A stretch of DNA of 52,596 nucleotides, from the NCBI GenBank assembly GCA_022820645.1, contig JAJEFD010000001.1:1-52596 (forward strand), written 5' to 3'. The notes beneath the pieces were generated by a model. That model was given only the letters and a program-made list of their open reading frames with translations, ran no database searches and was not told the origin of the DNA. The stretch is from Dehalococcoidia bacterium. Its GTDB lineage: Bacteria > Chloroflexota > Dehalococcoidia > Lucifugimonadales > Australimonadaceae. Made by a program: the position numbers and the translations under genes. Positions 8,171 through 16,380 of the stretch are shown here, piece by piece. The stretch's first letter is position 1; each line of letters opens with the position of its first letter.

Positions 8171-8198
8171 TTGTTGCGGTTGCCGCATGCCTTAACAT
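8171..8198 (+). promoter_or_regulatory. Possible promoter of the 8284 MFS gene
   Basis: TTGTTG (8171-8176), 16 nt, then TAACAT (8193-8198). Three and four of six consensus positions match. It would give a leader of about 80 nt before the GTG at 8284 and lies just after the palindrome mosaic. Confidence 0.35.
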
Positions 8199-8283
8199 AG
8201 AGACGCTTCCCGACCGCCGGCTGGTTCGATGCGGCGGATGCGGGAGATGCACCGCACAGGCCGCCTTTCGTACAGGAGCGTGC

Positions 8284-9546
8284 GTGACCGAACCCCCGGA
8301 CCGACGAACAGAACCCGCGGAGCCCGCGTCCGCCGCCAGGATCAGGCCATGGGGTTCGCTCGCATTCGGCGATTTCCGATGGGTGCTCGTCAGTTTCGTC
8401 GTCGGCTTCATGGGATTCCAGATACGCCAGGTCACCAACCTCTGGGTCATCTGGGAGCTCACCGGGAACCCACTCAGCCTCGGCCTGCTCGGTATCTTCC
8501 AGTTCGCGCCGATGCTCATCCTCGTGTTCATCGGAGGTTCGATAGCCGACATCGTCGACCGCCGGACGCTGCTCATCCTGACGCAGACGGGCAACTTCGC
8601 GCTTGCAGGCGTCCTCGCGGCGCTGATGCTCACGGACAACATCGCGGTGTGGCACATCTACATGACCACGCTCGTCACGTCGGCGGTGAACACGTTCGAA
8701 GGTCCTGCGCGGATGGCGATGCTGCCCCGCCTCGTGCCGCGGCACTACATGATGAACGCCATCACGATGAACCAGGCGGCCCGCCATGCCTCCATGCTCA
8801 TCGGCCCCGCCATCGGTGGGCTGCTCATCGGTCTCGTCGGGGCGGGGTGGACGTACGCCGCTGTCTTCGTGGTGTTCATCCCCACCATCGGCGCGCTGTT
8901 CCTCGTCAGCCCGATGCCGCCCGACGCTTCGGGCGGACGGCGGCGCATGAGCGTGGACTCGATGCTCGCGGGGTTCCGCTTCGTGTTCAGCACCCACACG
9001 ATCCTCGTGATGCTGCTGCTGGACGTCGTCGCGATGCTGTTCACGCATCACCGGGGCGTCATGCCCATATTCAAGGACATCCTCGAGGCCGGCCCGTTCG
9101 GCTACGGTCTGCTCTTCTCCGCTCCGGCAGCGGGTTTCCTGGTTGGCTCCGGCGCCCTCCTGCTCCTCGGCGACTTCAAGCAGAAGGGCGCGATGGTGGT
9201 GGGCTCCTACGCAGCGTATCTCGTGTCCATGGCGCTGTTCGCGCTGTCGACCAACTTCCTGCTCTCCCTCGCGGCGCTCGCACTGGTAGGAGCCACAGAC
9301 GGCATCGGCGCCATCATGCGCTCGACCATCGTGCAGATGGCGGTCCCGGACGACATACGAGGCCGCACGACCGCAGTGCTGCAGCTCTCCAACCGAGGCG
9401 GCCCATCGCTCGGCCAGGTAATCGTCGGCGCCATGGCGGCCGCGATACTGGCGCCGAACGCGCTCCTCGTGGGCTCAGCCATCGGAGCGGCAACGCTGAT
9501 CATCGCCCTGCTCGCGGTGCGCGACCTCGTGCGGTACCAGAGCTGA
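8284..9546 (+). CDS. MFS transporter, EntS-like (MFS_3) exporter
   Basis: A 12-helix-type inner-membrane transporter of about 420 residues. The N-terminal half carries SLGLLGIFQFAPMLILVFIGGSIADIVDRRTLL split around the loop motif GSIADIVDRR, then a long NAITMNQAARHASMLIGPAIGGLLIG helix pair typical of the EntS/MFS_3 group. GTG 8284 was chosen because AGGAG lies 6 nt before it and the protein upstream of it is translated palindromic repeats with no transporter character. Substrate is unknown; relatives export siderophores or drugs. A second MFS gene follows after 199 nt that contain mosaic 2. Confidence 0.85.
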   Translation: MTEPPDRRTEPAEPASAARIRPWGSLAFGDFRWVLVSFVVGFMGFQIRQVTNLWVIWELTGNPLSLGLLGIFQFAPMLILVFIGGSIADIVDRRTLLILTQTGNFALAGVLAALMLTDNIAVWHIYMTTLVTSAVNTFEGPARMAMLPRLVPRHYMMNAITMNQAARHASMLIGPAIGGLLIGLVGAGWTYAAVFVVFIPTIGALFLVSPMPPDASGGRRRMSVDSMLAGFRFVFSTHTILVMLLLDVVAMLFTHHRGVMPIFKDILEAGPFGYGLLFSAPAAGFLVGSGALLLLGDFKQKGAMVVGSYAAYLVSMALFALSTNFLLSLAALALVGATDGIGAIMRSTIVQMAVPDDIRGRTTAVLQLSNRGGPSLGQVIVGAMAAAILAPNALLVGSAIGAATLIIALLAVRDLVRYQS

Positions 9547-9567
9547 GCCGCCAACCGCCCCACCGGT

Positions 9568-9661
9568 TCACCCTCATCCTGGCCTTCCGCCGTCAAGGGG
9601 GAAGGGACCACACAACCCGAGAGATACTTCGACTCCGCTGGCGCTCCGCTCAGCATGACAA
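9568..9661. repeat. Palindromic element mosaic 2
   Basis: A degenerate CACCCTCATCC...AAGGGGGAAGGG element (about 9569-9608) is followed by a GAGAGA...CGGCTC-type element in its GAGAGATACTTCGACTCCGC / CAGCATGAC version (about 9616-9661). It fills most of the space between the two MFS genes. Confidence 0.75.
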
Positions 9662-9745
9662 CCCATGTCCGCAGCAAGTTGTTGGTGGTAGTACAATCGC
9701 CGGGTTGTAGAGTGCAGTTCCCAGAGCGATGTCAGCGGAGGAACG

Positions 9746-10999
9746 ATGGCCACAGCAACCGCAGTCTCCACCGAGCCCGAACTACGCGACCACGTGGCGG
9801 CAGGCGCCGTCATCACCAGCCATACGCTCCAGCACCTGTACGGGCACGCGTTCTGGGTGATATTGCCAACCATCTACGCAGCGCTGGGACTCAACCCGAT
9901 AACGGCGGGCCTCGTCGGGACCGTGCGACAGGTCGGCAGCGGAGTCTCCTCGACGGTGGGCGGCTTCCTGGTGGACCGGCTGCAGCACCGGCGCCTCCTG
10001 ATCCTGTACCTGAGCCTTACCGCCATGGGGCTGGGATACTTCCTGGTGGGGGCTGCGCCGACCTACGTGCTGATACTGGGGGCCCTGATGGTCGCCTCGA
10101 TAGCCGGGTCGATATGGCATCCCACCGCACGCGGGCTGCTCTCCCAGATATACCCGAAGCGCAGGGGATTCATGATCTCGGTCGACCGCTCAGCGGGGTC
10201 GATAGGCGACACCGCCGGCCCGCTCCTAGCGGGGTTCCTCCTGGCGTACCTGCTCTGGCAACAGATATTCCTCGCGGCGTTCCCGCTGGCGCTCCTGTTC
10301 ATGTTCTTCCTCTGGACGCTCCTCCGGCGGTCGGAGGCGTTCCAGAACGTGGGCGCGCGTTCGAGAGGGGAATCCCGCCCGATCGCCGCGCAACTGGTCG
10401 ACCTCAAGGGACTGTTCAAGGACAACGGCAGGATCCTCACCCTGCTCATCCTCATCAAGGCGGTAGCGGGGTTCGGGCAGGGCGGCCTCTTCCTGTGGCT
10501 CCCGCTGTACCTGTCGGAACACCTGGGCATGAGCGAGATCGGCATCGGATTCCATCTCGCCCTGCTGACGGCGATGGGCACCATTACCAATCCCGCTTTC
10601 GGGTACCTGTCGGACCGCATCGGCCGCATGCCGGTCATCGTCATCGCGCTGACCGCCAAGGTGGCGATAGCCGTGCTCCTCGCGCTCTCGGGCGCCGGCG
10701 TCATGTTTACGTTGCTCGTTGGGGTGATGGGGGCGTTCAATTTCGTGGTCAACCCGCTGGTCCAGACGTGGGCGTTGGACATCGCTCACGGACGCAAACT
10801 GGAAGGGTCGACGCTGGGCGTACTGGACGGAGCGAACTTCATCTTCACGGGCATCGGCCCGCTGTTGGTCGGCTTCGTCGTGCACACCTGGGGATTCGAG
10901 TCGCTGTTCTGGTACATCGCGGGGATCAGCGCGGCGGCGCTGGGGGTTGTCATGTTCACGCTGCCGTTCGCGCGTGCAGGGTGGCAGAACCGCATGTAA
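9746..10999 (+). CDS. MFS transporter, fosmidomycin-resistance (Fsr)-like
   Basis: A 417-residue major facilitator protein of about 12 helices. The early AGAVITSHTLQHLYGHAFWVILP segment, GSGVSSTVGGFLVDRL and GSIWHPTARGLLSQIYP resemble the Fsr branch, in which a His-rich first helix and the HPTA motif are typical. The second half begins with FGQGGLFLWLPLYLSEHLGMS and carries FGYLSDRIGRMPV, the usual repeat of the loop motif. GGAGG lies 6-7 nt before ATG 9746. It may be co-transcribed with the amidohydrolase 19 nt downstream, suggesting uptake or export of the compound handled by that catabolic group; this is inference. Confidence 0.82.
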   Translation: MATATAVSTEPELRDHVAAGAVITSHTLQHLYGHAFWVILPTIYAALGLNPITAGLVGTVRQVGSGVSSTVGGFLVDRLQHRRLLILYLSLTAMGLGYFLVGAAPTYVLILGALMVASIAGSIWHPTARGLLSQIYPKRRGFMISVDRSAGSIGDTAGPLLAGFLLAYLLWQQIFLAAFPLALLFMFFLWTLLRRSEAFQNVGARSRGESRPIAAQLVDLKGLFKDNGRILTLLILIKAVAGFGQGGLFLWLPLYLSEHLGMSEIGIGFHLALLTAMGTITNPAFGYLSDRIGRMPVIVIALTAKVAIAVLLALSGAGVMFTLLVGVMGAFNFVVNPLVQTWALDIAHGRKLEGSTLGVLDGANFIFTGIGPLLVGFVVHTWGFESLFWYIAGISAAALGVVMFTLPFARAGWQNRM

Positions 11000-11018
11000 A
11001 GTCGAGAAGGAGGCGCTC

Positions 11019-12116
11019 ATGGCAACAATCGCGAAGACCAGGGTCATCGACAGCGACGCCCACGTCATCGAGTCCGAGCACACGTGGGACTATCTCCTGC
11101 CGCACGAGGAGAAGTTCCGGCCAACGCTGTTCGTGAATCCCGACAACCCCAACCAGGGGCATTGGGTCATCGGCGGGAAGGTGCGCGGCCACCGCAACGC
11201 AACGCCGACGCAGGAGCAGTTGCAGCGGCTCTCCGCCCAGGTGGGGCGCGACCTCATCTCCACCCAGGACTCGCGCGAGCTCGGCGACGTCTCGCAGCGA
11301 TTGCAGCACATGGACGACCTGGGCATCGACGTGCAGGTGCTCCACAACACGATGTGGATAGAGCCGGTGACCGACGTGCCGGAAGCCGACGTCGCCCTTT
11401 GCGGCAGCTGGAACCGGTGGTTGGCCGACGTGTGGCAGCAGGCGGGCGGGCGCCTGCGGTGGTGCGCCGTAATGCCGACGCTCGACATCGAGGCGGCGAT
11501 CGAGCAGATCGGCTACGCGAAAGAGCACGGCGCGGTCGCCATCGCCCTGCGTCCGTTGGAGCTCGGCCGCACGCTGGTCGACCCGTACTTCTACCCGCTC
11601 TACGCCGAAGCGGAGAGGCTCGATCTTGCTGTCGCCATCCATATATCGAACGGCAGCAGCGCGATGCTCCAGACGCTGCGGTCGCCGTTCGATCGTACCG
11701 GCGGCTTCACCCCGTTCCGCATCCCGACGGTCATGGAGTGCGGCGTCATAATGGTGAGCGAGGTGCCGGAGCGCTTCCCGACGTTGCGATGGGGGTTCGT
11801 CGAGGCGTCGTCGAACTGGGTGCCATGGATCGTGCGCGAGGTGCGCCAGCGGTTCATCGCGCGGAACCTCGGCCCGCCCCCGGAGAACGTGCTCAAGCAC
11901 TTCAACGTCTACGTGACCTGCGAGATATCGGACGACATCCCCTTCGTGCTGAAACACGGCGGCGAGGACAACATCCTGATAGGAACGGACTACGGCCACA
12001 CGGACGTTTCCAGTGCGATGGACGCCATCCGCGTATTCCAGGAGATGGACGACGTGAGCGATGAGGCGAAGGCCAAGGTCCTGTACGACAACCCGCGAGC
12101 GCTGTACGGCCTGTAG
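11019..12116 (+). CDS. Amidohydrolase 2 family metal-dependent hydrolase (ACMSD-like)
   Basis: A TIM-barrel hydrolase or decarboxylase of the amidohydrolase 2 family, 365 residues. The N terminus has the metal-binding motif in the form DSDAHVIE (residues about 10-17). The mid-region has LAVAIHISNGSS and the C terminus has ILIGTDYGHTD, the positions of the metal His and catalytic Asp in the family. ATG 11019 was chosen because GAAGGAGG stands about 5 nt before it; the upstream extension lies in the previous MFS gene. It opens a run of catabolic genes (cupin, LLM oxidoreductase). Relatives act on aromatic acids, but the substrate cannot be told from sequence. Confidence 0.85.
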   Translation: MATIAKTRVIDSDAHVIESEHTWDYLLPHEEKFRPTLFVNPDNPNQGHWVIGGKVRGHRNATPTQEQLQRLSAQVGRDLISTQDSRELGDVSQRLQHMDDLGIDVQVLHNTMWIEPVTDVPEADVALCGSWNRWLADVWQQAGGRLRWCAVMPTLDIEAAIEQIGYAKEHGAVAIALRPLELGRTLVDPYFYPLYAEAERLDLAVAIHISNGSSAMLQTLRSPFDRTGGFTPFRIPTVMECGVIMVSEVPERFPTLRWGFVEASSNWVPWIVREVRQRFIARNLGPPPENVLKHFNVYVTCEISDDIPFVLKHGGEDNILIGTDYGHTDVSSAMDAIRVFQEMDDVSDEAKAKVLYDNPRALYGL

Positions 12117-12119
12117 GGC

Positions 12120-12168
12120 ACAACCCTCACCCGCCGCTGCGCGACGACCTCTCCCAGGGGGAGAGGTG
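12120..12168. repeat. Palindromic element mosaic 3 (single element)
   Basis: One CCCTCACCC...GACCTCTCCC/GGGGGAGAGG element, with CTCTCCC and GGGGAGAG as the pairing ends. It occupies most of the 80-nt gap between the amidohydrolase and the cupin gene. Confidence 0.7.
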
Positions 12169-12196
12169 GAATACGGAGCCTTAGAGGAGGAGAGCG

Positions 12197-12727
12197 ATGC
12201 TGGAAGCAGCAGAGAAGTTCGTGAGCGAGGTCCGTGCGCTGTGCGCACAGGAGATGAGCGACGAGGAGCGCTGGACCCGGACGGGAGAACTCCTGCGCGA
12301 CTTCGCCTCAGACCCGGTCGTGCAGGAACACGCGAAGAACTGGCCCGCAACCGACCGGACAAGCACAGGGCGTGACCGCACCGGCAACCTGCTCTTCTAC
12401 GAAGACCCGGACTACGGGTTCCTCGTCACCGCGATGGCCAAGGAAGCCGGGCACCACACGACCGTCCACGACCACGGGGAGATATGGACGATGTACGGGC
12501 TGGTGCAGGGGGCCGAGGATATCAACCGCTTCCACCGCGACGGTGGCGAGGTCGTCCACGACAGCACCTTCCGCATCGAGCCCGGCGACGTGGACGTGGT
12601 GCCGCCGCACCTGGCGCACCAGGAGATCACGATCGGAGAGCGGAGCGCCGCCATCATCATCCGCAGCGAGAAGCGGGCCCGCGGGGCGGAGCTGATCCCC
12701 TACGCGCTCGAAGCAACCGCAGGCTAG
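12197..12727 (+). CDS. Cupin, cysteine dioxygenase-like
   Basis: A 176-residue single-cupin protein. An N-terminal helical part (residues 1-50) precedes the beta-barrel. The first cupin motif is HHTTVHDHGEIWTMYGLVQG (about 87-106), with His-X-His and a downstream Glu as metal ligands; the second is DVVPPHLAHQ near residue 135. This order recalls cysteine dioxygenase and related thiol dioxygenases, but the substrate residues cannot be confirmed by eye. AGAGGAGGAG precedes the ATG. The following LLM gene begins directly after its stop, so the two are probably translated together. Confidence 0.75.
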   Translation: MLEAAEKFVSEVRALCAQEMSDEERWTRTGELLRDFASDPVVQEHAKNWPATDRTSTGRDRTGNLLFYEDPDYGFLVTAMAKEAGHHTTVHDHGEIWTMYGLVQGAEDINRFHRDGGEVVHDSTFRIEPGDVDVVPPHLAHQEITIGERSAAIIIRSEKRARGAELIPYALEATAG

Positions 12728-13672
12728 TTGCCCTTGGCCGCATTCGGCGTCCAGTACAACGGCGCCTCGATGGCAAGCGTCATCGGCCCGCTCGATTTCG
12801 CCGAGCGGACCGAGGCGCTGGGGTACCGCTCCTTCTTCGTGCCGGAACTGGAGACGCTCCCGACGCTCGACGCGTTCACTCTGCTCGCGTCCGTCGCGCA
12901 GCGCACCACGCACATGCGCCTGGGAACCGGCGTCGCCGTGCTGCCGTTCCATACCCCGTACCAGATCGCGAAGATCGCGACCTCGATAGACGTGCTCTCA
13001 AGCGGGCGGATGGTGCTGGGGCTTGGGTCGGGCGGCGTCTACAACGATGACTTCGGGGTCGAGGGCGTGCGCGTAGATGACCGGCGCGGCATCACGGATG
13101 AGCGGCTCGCACTCGTGCGCAGGCTGCTCTCCGAGACGGACGTGACACATCACGGGACATTCCACAGCATGGAGCACGTCACGCTGGAACCGCGCTCCGT
13201 CCAGCAACCGCACCTGCCCATCTGGACAGGTGCGATGTGGGACGGCAGGTTCATCCGGCATACGCTGGAACGGACGGCGCGATGGGCCGACGGGTTCCAC
13301 CCCAACGGCATGACGCCGCGAGGCTACGCGGAGGGCAAGGCCGCCATCGAAGAGATGGCCGCAGCGTTCGGGCGGGACCCGGCGGCGTTCGAATGGTCGT
13401 GCAACATGTACCTCTGCATGGGGCAAACGAAGGACGACGCGCACCGCGAGGTGCAGGCCGCAATGCGGCACCGTTTCGGCGACGACGCGTGGGCGATAGA
13501 CCCGGAGACGCTTCCGCTCGGCACGCCGTCGGACTGCATCGAGACGCTGGAAGCGTTCGTCGACGCAGGCGTGACCCACTTCATCATCAACGCGCTCTGC
13601 ACGCCCGAGGCGCTGCTGCCGACCTACGACCGGTTCGCCGCAGAGGTCATGCCGCACTTCGGGCAAGCGTAA
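12728..13672 (+). CDS. LLM-class flavin-dependent oxidoreductase (F420 type)
   Basis: A luciferase-like monooxygenase-fold enzyme, 314 residues, that would use reduced FMN or F420. It has the typical GYRSFFVPELE, RLGTGVAVLPFHTPYQIAKIATSIDVLSSGR broken over strands 3-4, the LGLGSGG loop, and HTLERTARWADGFHPNG near residue 180. The TIGR-type F420 group is the best match by appearance. A TTG at 12728 immediately follows the cupin stop; another TTG at 12734 is possible. The stop codon runs straight into a palindromic element. It belongs with the neighbouring oxygenase and hydrolases in a likely aromatic or heterocycle degradation set. Confidence 0.85.
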   Translation: MPLAAFGVQYNGASMASVIGPLDFAERTEALGYRSFFVPELETLPTLDAFTLLASVAQRTTHMRLGTGVAVLPFHTPYQIAKIATSIDVLSSGRMVLGLGSGGVYNDDFGVEGVRVDDRRGITDERLALVRRLLSETDVTHHGTFHSMEHVTLEPRSVQQPHLPIWTGAMWDGRFIRHTLERTARWADGFHPNGMTPRGYAEGKAAIEEMAAAFGRDPAAFEWSCNMYLCMGQTKDDAHREVQAAMRHRFGDDAWAIDPETLPLGTPSDCIETLEAFVDAGVTHFIINALCTPEALLPTYDRFAAEVMPHFGQA

Positions 13673-13808
13673 GGGCGTCCACGAAGGACGCCCCTACACC
13701 AGATACTCCCGAGAGATTCCTCGGCTCCGCTCGGAATGACAACCTCCGGCCCATACCCCCAGAGTACCCTCACCCTAGCCCTCTCCCCTTGTAGGGAGAG
13801 GGGGATCA
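13672..13808. repeat. Palindromic element mosaic 4
   Basis: Three elements fill the gap between the convergent LLM and Rieske genes: GGGCGTCCACGAAGGACGCC ending CCCTACACC (13672-13700), GAGAGATTCCTCGGCTCCGC then TCGGAATGAC (13708-13741), and CCCTCACCCTAGCCCTCTCC with GTAGGGAGAGGGGG (13766-13808). The last element contains the Rieske stop codon (13806-13808) and is nearly identical to one at 15294-15337. Confidence 0.85.
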
Positions 13809-15098
13809 ATAGGTGGCAGCAATGGCCTCCTTGAGGTTCTCGTGCGTCGCCCAGTCCGCATCGTGCGGAATCATCGTCTGGCCGGGGCGGACGCGGTAGG
13901 CGTCGGGGCTGCGGGCCGAGGTTGGCTCGGAGCCTTCCCTGATAGCCGCCGCGGAGTGCAGGAGCATCCGCCGCATCGCGATGATGCCGATGTCCGTGAC
14001 ACCGAGGTGCTCGCGCGTGCGGTCGGAGATCTGCCCCATGCCTTCCTGCACGGAGAAGTCCTGCTCGCCGGTGCCCTTGATGCCCGTGAAGGTGAGGTAC
14101 TTCTGCTCCTCCCGGTCGATCAGGTAGTCGTTGCGCATGTTGCGCACCGGCCAGTGGGTGCCGGGGATGGTCTGCGCGTGGACGCCCTGTCCCTTGCGGA
14201 GGTCGGCGATGTGCCTCGCAGAGAGCGGCTTGCCGGTGGTGCTCCACGTGAAGCACCAGCGAGCCGTGGTAACGTCGTCGACGGGGACGAACGCGTGCAT
14301 CATCTTCCCCTCGCCACCGCCGGGGGGCGCGGTGTAGAACGGCATCCAGAAGAGGTTGAAGCGCCAGTAGTCCTGGGTTTCGTCGCCGGGATACCTTCCG
14401 CCGATGATGAGGCCGAAGTCGGTCTCGAGCGCTTTGAGCTTGGGCGGGTTCTCGCGCGTGCGGTACATCTTCGTCACATCGCCGGTGTCCTTGCCCGCTT
14501 CCTGCCAGTCGCGGAGACGGCGGTGGGAGTCCATGGCGCTGTGCAGGTAGACCGAGTGCACGGTGTCGATGCCGCCCTCGATGGCCTGCGCGTAGTTGTT
14601 CTCCTGGAAGTTCCAGGAGACGTAGCGGTGGTCGTCCGGGACGCGCGTCCACTCGAACTCCGGCATCGGCTGCATGTGCTCCTTCGGGCCCATGTACGTC
14701 CAGAGGACGCCGCCGCGCTCCCTGACGGGGTACACCTTCAACTGGATCTTGTCCCTGAAGCTGCTGTCCGAGGCCTCGGACGGCATGTCGACGCACTTGC
14801 CGTCGACGTCGAACTTCCAGCCATGGTAGGTGCAGCGGAGGCCCATCTCCTCGTTGCGCCCGAAGAAGAGGTCCGCGTTGCGGTGCGCGCAGAGACGGTC
14901 GACCAGTCCGACCTGCCCGACGCTGTTCCTGAACGCGACGAGCCGCTCACCCAGCAGGGTGACACGGACGGGCACGCCGTCGGCTTCGGGGATGTCTTCG
15001 GTGAGAAGGAACGGGATCCAGTAGCGGCGCATCAGCGCGCCCATCTCCGTTCCGGGACCGATGCGGGCCAACCGTTCGTTATCCAGTGCACTCAGCAT
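13806..15098 (-). CDS. Rieske 2Fe-2S ring-hydroxylating oxygenase, alpha subunit
   Basis: The 430-residue terminal oxygenase component of a Rieske non-heme iron system, which adds O2 to aromatic or related substrates using electrons from a separate reductase. The Rieske ligands are Cys70-X-His72 and Cys89-X2-His92. The mononuclear iron site fits Asp178, His181 and His186 in EGGIDTVHSVYLH, as in phthalate 4,5-dioxygenase-type enzymes. ATG 15098 has GGGAGG upstream; the longer reading frame to 15341 is translated repeat DNA. No reductase or ferredoxin gene is adjacent. The stop codon lies inside a palindromic element. The fumarylacetoacetase-like gene upstream on the same strand suggests a shared pathway. 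Confidence 0.9.
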   Translation of the reverse strand: MLSALDNERLARIGPGTEMGALMRRYWIPFLLTEDIPEADGVPVRVTLLGERLVAFRNSVGQVGLVDRLCAHRNADLFFGRNEEMGLRCTYHGWKFDVDGKCVDMPSEASDSSFRDKIQLKVYPVRERGGVLWTYMGPKEHMQPMPEFEWTRVPDDHRYVSWNFQENNYAQAIEGGIDTVHSVYLHSAMDSHRRLRDWQEAGKDTGDVTKMYRTRENPPKLKALETDFGLIIGGRYPGDETQDYWRFNLFWMPFYTAPPGGGEGKMMHAFVPVDDVTTARWCFTWSTTGKPLSARHIADLRKGQGVHAQTIPGTHWPVRNMRNDYLIDREEQKYLTFTGIKGTGEQDFSVQEGMGQISDRTREHLGVTDIGIIAMRRMLLHSAAAIREGSEPTSARSPDAYRVRPGQTMIPHDADWATHENLKEAIAATY

Positions 15099-15176
15099 GG
15101 CAACCTCCCTCTGAACGTTCAGCGCTTCTCTCGATACCGCGAGATTAGGACGATATGCCGCGCCGGTCAACCGCGC

Positions 15177-15416
15177 GGCAACCCTCACCCCCGGCCCCTC
15201 TCCCAGAGGGAGAGGGGAGCCCGAGAGATTCCTCCGCTCCGCTGCGCTCCGGTCGGAATGACAATCCCAAGCCCCGCGCCTACCAGCCCACAGTACCCTC
15301 TCCCTCGCCCTCTCCCCTTGTAGGGAGAGGGGATCAGACAACGCCCCTAGATTCCCGCCTTCGCGGGAATGACGGAGGCAAGAAGGCGAGGTTCCTGCCT
15401 CCGCAGGAACGACGGG
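15177..15416. repeat. Palindromic element mosaic 5 (largest)
   Basis: Five elements in 240 nt: CCCTCACCCCCGG with CTCTCCCAGAGGGAGAGG (15179-15216), GAGAGATTCCTCCGCTCCGC to GGTCGGAATGAC (15220-15263), CCCTCTCCCTCGCCCTCTCC with TAGGGAGAGGGG (15294-15337), ATTCCCGCCTTCGCGGGAAT (15351-15372), and GTTCCTGCCTCCGCAGGAAC (15390-15416). Nothing else is visible in the 327-nt gene-free gap between the Rieske and hydrolase genes. Confidence 0.88.
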
Positions 15417-15425
15417 GCTTGTTCC

Positions 15426-16340
15426 CTAACGGCGGGCGGTCGAGTCCGGGCCCATGTAGATGCCGCGTTCCCAGGTGCGCTTGAGCGGGTCCGATACGTG
15501 CAACGTCATGCTGCCGATGCCCGCCAACTCGAACTCCACCGTCTCCCCGTCCTGAAGGGGGCCGAGCCCCTCGTGGTTCGTGCCGCAACTGAGCACGTCG
15601 CCCGTGTTGAGCGTCATGATGCTCGTTGCGAACTCGATCAGTTCCGGCACCCGGTGCTCCATGTCGTCGGTGTTGTAGTCGTGGCGCAACTGGCCGTCGT
15701 TCCAGAAGCGGACGTGCACGTCGTTCGGGTCGACGATCTCGTCGGCCGTGACGATCACCGGGCCGAGCGGGCCGAAGGTGTCGAACGACTTGCCCATCCA
15801 GCTGCCCGCGCGCCAGGTGCGGCGTCCCTCACCGCGCGCCGACACGTCGATCAGGCCGGTGTACCCGAACACCGCGCTTGCGAAGTCTTCCCGGCTCACG
15901 TCCTTCGCCGGGCCTCTGGCAACGATGGCGAGTTCCGCCTCGTGCTGGAAGACCCACGGGTCGGTCGTCGACGGCAGCACGATCGTATCGCCGGGCCCTA
16001 TGACGGCGTCCGGCGACTTCAGGAACATGTTGAGCGGGCGCGGCTCCCGCTCGGCGTGCTCCCAGTAGTTGCCGATGCAGCAGAGTATCTTGCTCGGCCT
16101 CGGCAGCGGCGCGCGCAGCCGGAAGGAGCCGTCAGCGTGCGACGCCCCGCTTGCAATGATGCGCTCGAAGGCGCCGCGCAGGCCTTCGAAGCCGTCGATG
16201 ACCGCCTCCATGCGCGCCTGCGGCGGCAGCGCAGCGGCGTCGCCGAGGGCAGAGGTCAACTCGGCGACGCCGCCATCGACCACCGCGCCGAGACGCTGAT
16301 CGCCCGGGGTGTCGCTGGTTTCGAACAGACAGAGTTTCAT
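15426..16340 (-). CDS. Fumarylacetoacetate hydrolase family protein
   Basis: A 304-residue member of the FAH superfamily, which includes C-C bond hydrolases, decarboxylases and hydratases late in aromatic degradation. Metal ligands are visible as Glu134 and Glu136 in HEAELAIV and Asp165 in TGLIDVSARG. The fold is followed through GKSFDTFGPLGPVIVTADEI, MEHRVPELIEFATSIMTLNTGDVLSCGT and the closing barrel. ATG 16340 has AGGAGGGAA 5 nt upstream; longer frames into the comF gene are not supported. Standing upstream of the Rieske oxygenase on the same strand, it could act on the ring-cleavage product of that pathway, which is inference. Substrate unknown. Confidence 0.88.
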   Translation of the reverse strand: MKLCLFETSDTPGDQRLGAVVDGGVAELTSALGDAAALPPQARMEAVIDGFEGLRGAFERIIASGASHADGSFRLRAPLPRPSKILCCIGNYWEHAEREPRPLNMFLKSPDAVIGPGDTIVLPSTTDPWVFQHEAELAIVARGPAKDVSREDFASAVFGYTGLIDVSARGEGRRTWRAGSWMGKSFDTFGPLGPVIVTADEIVDPNDVHVRFWNDGQLRHDYNTDDMEHRVPELIEFATSIMTLNTGDVLSCGTNHEGLGPLQDGETVEFELAGIGSMTLHVSDPLKRTWERGIYMGPDSTARR

Positions 16341-16380
16341 GGGTTCCCTCCTCCCCGCGTGCGGCGGGGCGGCCAGCGTA

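Noticed and set aside
7990..8283. N-terminal extension of the 8284 MFS gene
   Set aside because: Translated palindromic elements with no transporter character; AGGAG supports GTG 8284.
13842..15323. 493-residue plus-strand frame opposite the Rieske gene
   Set aside because: Shadow of the minus-strand coding sequence; composition gives antisense His, Val and Arg-rich text.
15099..15341. N-terminal extension of the Rieske gene
   Set aside because: Translated element DNA; ATG 15098 has GGGAGG and a family-like start.
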